Source of the DNA: Ewingella sp. CoE-038-23
GTDB lineage: Bacteria; Pseudomonadota; Gammaproteobacteria; Enterobacterales; Enterobacteriaceae
Length of the DNA: 64,000 bases
NCBI RefSeq assembly: GCF_040419245.1
Contig: NZ_JAZHOH010000003.1
Location: forward strand, 1 to 64,000
Reading direction: 5' to 3'
Position numbers and translations under genes: made by a program. Position 1 is the stretch's first letter. Each line of letters starts with the position of its first letter. Shown here piece by piece: positions 51,198-59,199 of this stretch. The notes beneath the pieces are model-generated. The model did not search any database and had not been told where the DNA came from. It was given only the letters and a program-made list of their open reading frames with translations.

Positions 51198-52248
51198 GTA
51201 AGTAAAGTTTTAACGACTGCCTGATGCTTATAAAGAAATCTTGCAGGGAGAGCGAGACGTGTTTTAAAGACCAGCGAGCGAAGTTGTATTTGAAAGAGTA
51301 TTGGCTCTTAAGCGTCAGGCAGGCATCATTACAGTTATCGTCTGTTATCTGCGAGAGAAAAAACTGGGCTTTGTCCTGCTGATTATGAGCATTCAGGTAT
51401 TTTGCCAATAAGATCCTTTTCGATACGGACGTAATATCGGTTTTCAGCAGAAAAAGCAGTGTCTCAGCATCTTCACGGGTTATGTGTTTTTTATTTTCAT
51501 ACCAGTCATCCTGCACGATTGGGTTATCAGCGAAATTCACGCTGAGAAACTGACGTAGAGCATCACGACGTTGGGGTGATTCGATTTCATCAACAACCAA
51601 AGCGGGGTAAAGCTTTTCGGCATAAGAGAAAGGTTGCGGCTGATAATAAAAATGACTGGGTGTTTTCAGGTAAAAGCTTTCTTGTAGATCCGCAAGTTTC
51701 CCTGAATTGTGATTATCTGTAGTTTCCCAATACGCGATTTGGCCGGTTTGCTCATCACGGTAGGCCACGAACGCATGGTGTGGGGCATAAACAACTTCGG
51801 CCTCTTTCCCTGCCATATGCATAGCATCCATCAGAAGATAGACATTCAAATCACAGTCTGAAAAACGGGCAGACCACCCTTCCGAGACGGCTGCAACAGG
51901 CGTGTAGTAAAAGGATTTACCGAGCAGCTTGTTAGCGCAGGCAAGGAAACGCACGTTACTCAGGTTTGAGGCGCAATCCCTTCTGGTGGAATTAAAATAA
52001 GCCTCAGTATTCCCATAAGCCTTGCTAGCCCTTTCTGCTGTTGCCAGACCGTTTTCTTCATCAAATTTAATCAACCGGTGGGACAGAAATTTGGCGTCAA
52101 AGGTGCCAGTTACCTCCCCCAGGGAAAGCGCAGATTTTTTGTAGCTTTTATTGGCGCTGGCTGAGTCATATGCGTTTTGTGCCATTGGATAAACGGTTGC
52201 AGCAATAAGCAAGCAGACCATTAAGCATGCTGCCGTCAGTTTTCTCAA
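51088..52248 (-). CDS. exported transglutaminase-like (cysteine protease fold) protein, antisense to the tra operon
   Basis: 386 residues from a TTG start at 52248 (GAGGGG upstream; an in-frame stop lies just before). Signal sequence or anchor (LTAACLMVCLLIAATVY). A transglutaminase-type Cys-His-Asp series is visible: C132 (RFSDCDLNVYLLMDAMHMAGKE), H158 (VVYAPHHAFVAYRD) and D178 (YWETTDNH). A second membrane helix lies near the end (LKLYLLIFVCSVLYTANL). The gene interrupts the rightward tra operon on the opposite strand and is richer in A+T than its neighbours, so it is probably a later insertion. Substrate unknown. Confidence 0.75.
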   Translation of the reverse strand: MRKLTAACLMVCLLIAATVYPMAQNAYDSASANKSYKKSALSLGEVTGTFDAKFLSHRLIKFDEENGLATAERASKAYGNTEAYFNSTRRDCASNLSNVRFLACANKLLGKSFYYTPVAAVSEGWSARFSDCDLNVYLLMDAMHMAGKEAEVVYAPHHAFVAYRDEQTGQIAYWETTDNHNSGKLADLQESFYLKTPSHFYYQPQPFSYAEKLYPALVVDEIESPQRRDALRQFLSVNFADNPIVQDDWYENKKHITREDAETLLFLLKTDITSVSKRILLAKYLNAHNQQDKAQFFLSQITDDNCNDACLTLKSQYSFKYNFARWSLKHVSLSLQDFFISIRQSLKLYLLIFVCSVLYTANLKVTLQISKRNDRLPTRHPDKHAE

Positions 52249-52460
52249 ATTTCCATCCCCTCATCGTCACAAGCTGATAAATGATGCACAGGTAATTTGC
52301 GGGTGCTTTCACGTTATCGGCCGGACTTTCAATGCTTTTAACAATAAAGAACGGGTAAAGCCATGAAGACAAAAATGGTTCTGAAAAGGAACGATTTCCC
52401 TTTAGAAAATAGAGGGTATGAGCCAACCGACATTAATCTATTTCATCAGGAGGCATCACG

Positions 52461-53828
52461 ATGAAATTTCGGCAGCTACTTCTGTCAATTTTAACCGTAA
52501 TGGGTATGAGTACCCCTGCGCTGGCCGACGTACAGGGCGACCTGAATGGTTTTTTCGGCAGTCTGGGCTATGACGGCAACGTCTCCAAAGCGCAGGCATG
52601 GCAGGGGCAGGCCGCAGGCTACATCACCGGTGGTTCGGTGTATCTGCGAAATCCGGTAAAACAGGTACAACTTATCTCGATGCAGGTGCCTTCCCTGAAT
52701 TCCGGCTGCGGGGGCATTGATGCCTATCTGGGCGCCTTCTCGTTTATCAGTGGTGAGGAAATTCAGCGCTTTGCCAAGCAAATCATGAGTAATGCGGCGG
52801 GCTACGCGTTCGATTTGGCGTTACAGACGATGGTGCCTGAACTGAAACAGGCCAAAGACTTTCTGCAAAAAATCGCCTCCGACGTGAACTCCGCCAACAT
52901 GAGTTCATGCCAGGCAGCTCAGGGGATCATCGGGGGCCTCTGGCCCGTGTCCCAGCTTTCCAACCAGAAAATCTGCCAGGACATTGCCGGTGACGACAAT
53001 ATTTTCTCCGACTGGGCCTCATCCCGGCAGGGGTGCACGGTAGGCGGGCAGGGTGACAGCGTCACGAGTCGGGCCAACGCCAATGAAAAAGACCAGGTGC
53101 TGAAGAACAAAAATCTCATCTGGGATGCGCTCGGGCGCAATCATCTTTTCGACGGGAACCGCCAGCTGAAAGAGCTGGTGATGAGTATCGTCGGATCCAT
53201 CATTTTCAACAGCGCCGGGCAGGTGACTATCCTGACGCCGATGGTGGATAACCGGGATGTGATCACCGTACTGATGCGCGGCGGCACCGCCAAGATTTAC
53301 GGCTGTGATGAACCCGACCTTTGCCTCGGGCCGACGGTGGCCAGCGTCACCATCAGCAGCAACAACGCGCTGGTCACGCTGGTCCAAAACATCATGCTGT
53401 CCATGAACCAGAAGCTGACGGATGACACCGGCTTATCCGACCAGGAAAAGGGGTTTCTCAACACCACCTCTGTCCCCGTCCTGAAATACCTGACCAACTC
53501 GCAGAGTATGGGGCAAAGCCCGACCTACCTCATCCAGGTGGCGGATTACATTGCGCAGGATTTAATGATCCAGTACCTGCAGGAGTTGGTGAAGCAGGCC
53601 AGTCAGTCGCTGGCCGGGAAAAACTTCCCGGAACAGGCGGCGGGAGAGCTGCGGCAGAACGTGGCTCAGGCACAGCAGCTGCTGGCCAACATGAAGCTGC
53701 AGTCGGCGGCCGATCAGAACGCGCTGGACGGTATTGACCGCAACATGCAGTACCTCCAGCAACAGGTCTCAACCATTATTTCAACGTCATATCAGGGTAA
53801 CTACCGTTGGGGGACCAGCAATGACTGA
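52461..53828 (+). CDS. traH: pilus assembly protein TraH
   Basis: 455 residues, periplasmic/outer-membrane-associated protein for pilus outgrowth. Signal peptide (LLLSILTVMGMSTPALA), DVQGDLNGFFGSLGYDGNVSKAQAWQGQAAGYITGGSVYLRNPVKQVQLISMQVPSLNSGCGGIDAYLGAFSFI is the classic TraH opening, and the C-terminus has coiled-coil segments (ELRQNVAQAQQLLANMKLQ). Start follows AGGAGG. Overlaps traG by 8 nt. Confidence 0.96.
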   Translation: MKFRQLLLSILTVMGMSTPALADVQGDLNGFFGSLGYDGNVSKAQAWQGQAAGYITGGSVYLRNPVKQVQLISMQVPSLNSGCGGIDAYLGAFSFISGEEIQRFAKQIMSNAAGYAFDLALQTMVPELKQAKDFLQKIASDVNSANMSSCQAAQGIIGGLWPVSQLSNQKICQDIAGDDNIFSDWASSRQGCTVGGQGDSVTSRANANEKDQVLKNKNLIWDALGRNHLFDGNRQLKELVMSIVGSIIFNSAGQVTILTPMVDNRDVITVLMRGGTAKIYGCDEPDLCLGPTVASVTISSNNALVTLVQNIMLSMNQKLTDDTGLSDQEKGFLNTTSVPVLKYLTNSQSMGQSPTYLIQVADYIAQDLMIQYLQELVKQASQSLAGKNFPEQAAGELRQNVAQAQQLLANMKLQSAADQNALDGIDRNMQYLQQQVSTIISTSYQGNYRWGTSND

Positions 53829-56800
53829 AATCTATACGATATTCGGTGGGGACATGTGGCGGCAGGTGTTAAACGGCGTCGTCACCATTCTGGGTGCCGA
53901 TACGTTTGATACCTTGCTTCGCATTGTCAGCACATTTGGCGTGCTGGGGGTGATGGTGTCCTTTATCAAAACCCGTGATCCGCGCGTGTTTATGCACTGG
54001 CTGGCCGTATTTATGTTTATTACGTCCGTGTTACTGGTGCCAAAACGGTCTGTGCAAATCCTCGATATCACCGACCCTGCTGCAGTGTACGAGGTGGACA
54101 ATGTGCCGCTGGGGCTGGCCATGATCGCGGGGCTGACCACCAGTGCGGGATTTGGGGTGGCGCAGCTGTACGATTACACCTTATCGCGCCCGGACTCGCT
54201 GACCTATACCAAGAGCGGCATGCTGTTTGGTTCTCAAATCGTGGCGCAAACCTCCGATTTTCGGACGCAAAACCCGCAGCTGGCACAGATGCTGACGGAC
54301 TATGTCGAAAACTGTGTGATTGGTGACATTTTGCTTAACAACAAATACACCATCAACCAGTTGCTGAACAGCACCGACCCGCTGACGCTGATCACCAATA
54401 ACCCGAGTCCTTTACGGGGGATCTATCAGACGGTGAGCGGGGTGAGGCAGTTTGTGACCTGCCAGCAGGCCGCCGGCACCATCAGAACGCTGATGGGGAG
54501 TGATATCTCGGTGGGCGGCGTCAGCTGGCACGATATGGCAACCCGCGTGTTTGGCAGTAAAGTGAATGCGGATGCGTTGCTGAGCAATGCCATGAACGAC
54601 AGCTACGGATTTTTCTATGCAGGCGGACTGAGTGCCTCACAGATTATGCGTAACAACGTGACCAATGCCGCCATCCGCGACGGCTGGAAAGGATTTGCCG
54701 CCCGTTCCTCGGATACGGCAAACCTGGTGAATCTGGCCACCGAATCGACCCTGACCAAACAGCGTCTGAGCTGGGCGGCGGGCGGGGCAATTGCCTCACA
54801 AACGTTACCGATGTTCCAGTCCCTGATGATGCTGATCCTGATTGGCCTTTTCCCGCTGGTGATTGCGCTGGCCCTGGTCAACCACACCATCTTCGGGCTG
54901 AATACCCTCAAGCTGTACGCCGGCGGGTTCTTGTATTTCCAGATGTGGCCGGTGATGTTTGCGATTTTGAATTCCCTGGCCAACTTTTACCTCCAGTCGA
55001 AAACCGGTTCAACGGCATTGGTGCTGGCGAATCAGGATCGCATTGCCCTGCAGCATTCTGACGTGGCCAATATCGCAGGCTATCTCAGCATGTCGATACC
55101 GGTACTGTCCTTTTTCCTGACGAAAGGCGCAGCTTCGGTGGCGTCGCAGGTGGTGGGTGGCGTGATGAGTTCGGCGGCGTTCTCAGCCGGCGGGCAGGCA
55201 TCAACAACCGCTGACGGCAACTGGTCGTTTAATAACATGTCGATGGACAACGTTAACGCCAACAAATTTGACACCAACCTGTCGCAACGTATGGGTCAAC
55301 AAAGCCACCAGATGGAAAATGGCGGGATGCGCACCCTGACGGCGGACGGTCACAACGTCTATGACACGTCTCAGGCCATCTCTAACCTGCCGGTTAACAT
55401 GCGACTCAGTTCACTGGCGAGCAGCGGTTTCCAGGAGCAGTCGCGGCAGGCACAGCAGGAGGCGCAAACGGCGCTCGATGGCTATAACCACAGTGTCACC
55501 AGCGGCTTCCAGCAACTGAACCAGCTGACCAGCCAAAGCGGTAACAGCGCCTCCATGACGCAGGGCAGTGAAAACACCCAGGCCACCAACGCAACACGGG
55601 GGGCGAGCATGATGATGTCGGCCGCTGAAAGCTATGGTAAAGCGCATAACATCTCTACCCAGGAGGCCTATAACCAGCTGATGGACATCACCAATCAGGG
55701 TTCAGGGGGGGCAGGTATGTCGGCGAATGTTAAGGTGGATTCTGGCGATCAGCTCGTCGGGAAATTGGGCAAATGGGCCTCGGGTGTAAGTGTTGGCGGT
55801 GAGGCGCATATCAATACTGACTGGAGACATACCTCTGGCAGTGCACACGGTACGCAGGATACTCACTCGGAAGGGAAAGATTTCCGCCATGACGAAAACA
55901 GCCAGACGGTTAAAGATTTCCGTCAGGGTATGGATATGGTGACGTCAGCCCGCGTAAGCGAGTCTGGCAACCAGACGGATAACCAGTCTAACTCTCAGGT
56001 TGAGCAGTATGCTGCGACGCTGAATGATGCGAAAAGTCAGTATCATCAGTACACCGACAGCAGTACAAAAAGCCAGGAATTCAGCCGGATGGCGACACTG
56101 GCCCAGAACGAAAGTGCCAGCCTGGATGCCAACTACAACCAGGAATTTGTGGACTGGACGACGGCCAAGTTTGGTAATAATGCCCAGGGTATTCTGACCA
56201 ACGTTAACTCAGCGCGGGAAGCGGCCACGGAGTTTATGAAGGAGCGTCTGGAACCAGAGATTATGCAAAACTATGGTGCACGGACGGATCAGACAAACAC
56301 ACAACCTTTAACACCATCAAATTCGTTAGAATACGGTGCAGTCACTGAGCAACATACCCCTGCAGGCGACCCAATCCCTGTACCTTATGGAGCCAGTGCG
56401 GTGGTGGGCAGTCAGCAGAACGATGTAACAGGCTCTCGCGGTGTTACGGAAACTGACCCTAGAGGAACATTAACAACAGGGAACGCTCCGGGGACTACAG
56501 CAAGTGGGGGCGCAGATGAAGTTCACGGTACATCTCCGGTACGGGGACCCGGTCCATTATTGACGAGCGGGGGTGAGGAAAACCTGCATAATCAGGAGAG
56601 AAATCTTCATGAACCGAGTGAGGTTCACGGTACGTCTCCAGTACGTGGGGCCGGCCCATTACTGACAAGTGGGGGTGAGGTAAACCTACATAATCAGGAG
56701 AGAAACCTCCATGTACAAGGTGGCCCACCGTCAGCGTCAATGGAAGATAATTATAATGCGGCTGCTGAGAAAGTGAGGGAGCACGCTGAGGGTGCTGGTA

Positions 56801-57075
56801 TCCCTAATAACGTGGCAGGGCAGGTTGCAGCACAAAGATCTGCTAATTCTAATGTCATTAGAGAAAATGGCGGGAAAATCGATCAAAACGAAACCCCTGT
56901 TCAGGCATCCAGTGATATACTCAGAAATGAGCATCAAGGTGCGGTGAAAGGCCAACAGATTGGCCGCACTGAAGAGGACATTAGGCAGACTAAACCTATT
57001 GTTGATGGCACCGAAACGGATAACTTTAAAGCTAAGCTTCAAAAGCTTAGAGAACAGCAAAAAAAGGCCTCATAA
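53821..57075 (+). CDS. traG: mating-pair stabilisation and entry-exclusion protein TraG
   Basis: 1084 residues. The N-terminal part has several membrane segments (TLLRIVSTFGVLGVMVSFIK; FMHWLAVFMFITSVLLVP; LMMLILIGLFPLVIALALV; LYAGGFLYFQMWPVMFAILNSLANFYL) and serves pilus assembly; the long polar C-terminal part (from about 480) stabilises mating pairs and recognises TraS of the recipient. Near residues 900-967 a 34-residue unit is duplicated in tandem. The last 150 residues differ in base composition (more A+T) from the rest. Start ATG 53821 overlaps traH. Confidence 0.95.
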   Translation: MTEIYTIFGGDMWRQVLNGVVTILGADTFDTLLRIVSTFGVLGVMVSFIKTRDPRVFMHWLAVFMFITSVLLVPKRSVQILDITDPAAVYEVDNVPLGLAMIAGLTTSAGFGVAQLYDYTLSRPDSLTYTKSGMLFGSQIVAQTSDFRTQNPQLAQMLTDYVENCVIGDILLNNKYTINQLLNSTDPLTLITNNPSPLRGIYQTVSGVRQFVTCQQAAGTIRTLMGSDISVGGVSWHDMATRVFGSKVNADALLSNAMNDSYGFFYAGGLSASQIMRNNVTNAAIRDGWKGFAARSSDTANLVNLATESTLTKQRLSWAAGGAIASQTLPMFQSLMMLILIGLFPLVIALALVNHTIFGLNTLKLYAGGFLYFQMWPVMFAILNSLANFYLQSKTGSTALVLANQDRIALQHSDVANIAGYLSMSIPVLSFFLTKGAASVASQVVGGVMSSAAFSAGGQASTTADGNWSFNNMSMDNVNANKFDTNLSQRMGQQSHQMENGGMRTLTADGHNVYDTSQAISNLPVNMRLSSLASSGFQEQSRQAQQEAQTALDGYNHSVTSGFQQLNQLTSQSGNSASMTQGSENTQATNATRGASMMMSAAESYGKAHNISTQEAYNQLMDITNQGSGGAGMSANVKVDSGDQLVGKLGKWASGVSVGGEAHINTDWRHTSGSAHGTQDTHSEGKDFRHDENSQTVKDFRQGMDMVTSARVSESGNQTDNQSNSQVEQYAATLNDAKSQYHQYTDSSTKSQEFSRMATLAQNESASLDANYNQEFVDWTTAKFGNNAQGILTNVNSAREAATEFMKERLEPEIMQNYGARTDQTNTQPLTPSNSLEYGAVTEQHTPAGDPIPVPYGASAVVGSQQNDVTGSRGVTETDPRGTLTTGNAPGTTASGGADEVHGTSPVRGPGPLLTSGGEENLHNQERNLHEPSEVHGTSPVRGAGPLLTSGGEVNLHNQERNLHVQGGPPSASMEDNYNAAAEKVREHAEGAGIPNNVAGQVAAQRSANSNVIRENGGKIDQNETPVQASSDILRNEHQGAVKGQQIGRTEEDIRQTKPIVDGTETDNFKAKLQKLREQQKKAS
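56518..56721 (+). repeat. 102-bp tandem duplication inside traG
   Basis: Two units (56518-56619 and 56620-56721) each encode 34 residues of the form EVHGTSPVRGxGPLLTSGG, then NLHNQERNLH. They differ by several silent and a few coding changes, so the duplication is not brand-new. Confidence 0.9.
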
Positions 57076-57096
57076 GCATTCAATTAGAGAGGGAAT

Positions 57097-57672
57097 ATGA
57101 GTAATTTCACGAGAGCAGAAGTTGACGCCGATATTGCTATGCTCACAAACAAGTTTTCATCAGGAATTAGGATTATCCCCTCTAATTCAGACTTATTTAA
57201 AAAATGTTTTTTTATACCAGTCATAGCGTTTTTTCTTAGTTGTGTCAGCACATTGGTATTCTACTTTGTTAGCTCAATAAAATATAAATATGCCTACTCC
57301 GATGGGTATATCAATTTTTTAACATCTGAGGGTTGGGTTGTAATCGTTCCTACAGTAATTGTTGGTGTGTTGTTCGCTTTTATGACCTATAACAATCTCA
57401 TAATGTATATGGCCGTGCCCGAGGATATCCGTCGCAAATCAGTTATTCTCAGTCATCTTAGGAAGTTAGTAAAACGAACAGTGGCACTGTTTTTAATTTT
57501 GATGGTTTTTTCAGCATTGCTGTCTGGCTTAATTCCCTGGCTCGCTTTTGCAATCCCAGCACTTCTTTTCGCTTTGTTGTTTGCCATAAGTTTGGTTGTC
57601 GGGTCTGAAATTAACCGTTTGGGTGCTGGTCTGGCCCTCGAAAAAATCAGTAACTTGATTAAAAAGATTTAA
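57097..57672 (+). CDS. traS: TraS-like entry (surface) exclusion inner-membrane protein
   Basis: 191 residues, four membrane helices (FIPVIAFFLSCVSTLVFYFVSSI; WVVIVPTVIVGVLFAFMTYN; ALFLILMVFSALLSGLIPWLAF; IPALLFALLFAISLVVGS) with short polar ends. It lies between traG and traT, the invariant position of traS, and is A+T-rich, as exclusion genes often are. TraS sequences vary greatly, so the call rests on position and topology. It would block DNA entry from donors with the same TraG. Confidence 0.75.
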   Translation: MSNFTRAEVDADIAMLTNKFSSGIRIIPSNSDLFKKCFFIPVIAFFLSCVSTLVFYFVSSIKYKYAYSDGYINFLTSEGWVVIVPTVIVGVLFAFMTYNNLIMYMAVPEDIRRKSVILSHLRKLVKRTVALFLILMVFSALLSGLIPWLAFAIPALLFALLFAISLVVGSEINRLGAGLALEKISNLIKKI

Positions 57673-57693
57673 GCATTATCCCCTGCTGCCGAT

Positions 57694-57723
57694 AACCCTT
57701 CTGTAATTCTAACGGAAGGGTTT
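57694..57723 (+). terminator. terminator-like hairpin between traS and traT
   Basis: AACCCTTC and GAAGGGTT with a 13-nt interior that can extend the stem (CTGT/ACGG with one mismatch), then TTTC. It may reduce read-through; traT then needs a promoter of its own in 57724-57795. Confidence 0.5.
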
Positions 57724-57799
57724 CACCCTCCAGATTTATATCCAAATAGCCAATATTTCGGGGCGTGCCTGCCCCGCTTTTTTGACAAGGAAACAGTAA

Positions 57800-58534
57800 A
57801 TGAAAAACCGCAATTCTCTTGTGGCGGCTGTGGTCGTCTCATGTCTGGTACTTTCCGGTTGTAGCGCGATGGGCACCGCCATCAAAAAACGTAACCTCGA
57901 TGTAAAAACACAGATGAGTCAGACCGTGTGGCTGGAGCCATCCAGCGAAAAAACGGTCTATATCCAGATCCGAAACACCTCTGACAAAGACATGAGCGAC
58001 CTGCAAACGCTATTAGCACAGGATTTGCGTGCTAAAGGCTATAACGTCACGTCGTCACCGGACTCTGCCTATTACTGGATCCAGGCCAACGTCCTGAAAG
58101 CCGAGAAAATGGACCTGCGTCAGGCGCAGGGGCTGCTCTCAACGGGCTATGAAGGTGCTGCCGCAGGTGCCGCACTGGGCGCTGGGATCACCGCATATAA
58201 CAGTACATCTGGCGGTGCGATCCTGGGGGTAGGACTGGCCGCAGGTCTTGCCGGTATGGCGGCAGACGCGATGGTGGAAGACACCAACTACACAATGGTG
58301 ACCGATCTGCAGATTTCGGAACGCAGCAAAGCGACCGTGACAACAGATAACATCGCCGCATTACGCCAGGGTAACTCGGGTGTGAAGGTGCAGACCAGCA
58401 GTGAAGAAGGTAACCGCATGAAATACCAGACGCGCGTGGTTTCTAACGCCAACAAGGTGAACCTCAAGTTCGAAGAGGCAAAACCGGTTCTGGAAGCCCA
58501 GCTGGCGAAATCCGTCGCCGGGATCATGAACTGA
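57800..58534 (+). CDS. traT: surface exclusion lipoprotein TraT
   Basis: 244 residues, abundant outer-membrane lipoprotein that blocks mating-pair formation. Lipobox LVLSGC (Cys21), then [28 protein letters not shown], and the hydrophobic glycine-rich segment [45 protein letters not shown] typical of TraT. The C-terminus ends [13 protein letters not shown]. Length equals F TraT. Confidence 0.97.
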   Translation: MKNRNSLVAAVVVSCLVLSGCSAMGTAIKKRNLDVKTQMSQTVWLEPSSEKTVYIQIRNTSDKDMSDLQTLLAQDLRAKGYNVTSSPDSAYYWIQANVLKAEKMDLRQAQGLLSTGYEGAAAGAALGAGITAYNSTSGGAILGVGLAAGLAGMAADAMVEDTNYTMVTDLQISERSKATVTTDNIAALRQGNSGVKVQTSSEEGNRMKYQTRVVSNANKVNLKFEEAKPVLEAQLAKSVAGIMN

Positions 58535-58757
58535 CCTGAACGTTTTATCTTTGTTGTTTATTGTCCTGATGGCACACGCCCGTGTGCCATGTTCACCCAC
58601 TCGCATGACGTCATAATTCAGCGCTCTGCCTGTTAACTCCCCAGTGACCGTGCCTGCTTATCCACCTGTGATATTCCGCTTCCTCGTCCAGACGCAAATC
58701 CCCGCGTCCGGACTGTGGCGAGCGTTGCCGATAAACGCCCAACTGAAGGAATTGCTC

Positions 58758-59093
58758 ATGCTATACAAAAGTGCCCGTGGCCTGATGGCCTGGTTTACCC
58801 TGTTTTTCATCTGGAGCGCGTTTGTTCTCTGGTATCACGGCGTCGGCCTGCTGCAGTTCATCATGCACGACAGTAATTTGTACGCCTTCTCGCTGGCCTT
58901 ACGCCAGACCCGCAGCGATATGCTGCCTGATGCTTTGCCGGTCGTACTGCTGATAATGTTGGTGTTGGCGGTGGGTGCATTTTTGTCGTCTGTCACGGTT
59001 GCCATGATAAACGCGGTGGCTTTCCTGTTCAGAACGACCGGTGCACTGATCCAGGCGCAGTTCAGCCATCACAATCCGTCGTCGTTTCATTAA
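58758..59093 (+). CDS. hypothetical inner-membrane protein between traT and traD
   Basis: 111 residues from the ATG at 58758 (AAGGA upstream); the frame is open to 58644. Two or three membrane segments (GLMAWFTLFFIWSAFVLWYHGVGLLQF; LPVVLLIMLVLAVGAFLSSVTVAMINAVAFLF). No family recognised. F has no gene of this kind directly before traD. The 223 nt before it hold a short CG-rich hairpin-prone stretch and no gene. Confidence 0.65.
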   Translation: MLYKSARGLMAWFTLFFIWSAFVLWYHGVGLLQFIMHDSNLYAFSLALRQTRSDMLPDALPVVLLIMLVLAVGAFLSSVTVAMINAVAFLFRTTGALIQAQFSHHNPSSFH

Positions 59094-59199
59094 GTCCTTT
59101 ACAACTTTTTAGCCCAATTTCATTCCCCGCTTCTTTTACTGACCAACCTGAACTGCCCGTCCGGGCGGCTTAAGCCTGCGCGTTTGCCGGAGCTGAACC

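Noticed and set aside
52166..52426. 86-codon minus-strand frame overlapping the start of the transglutaminase-like gene
   Set aside because: Wrong frame relative to the long gene, and no conserved features; probably a chance frame in its 5' region.
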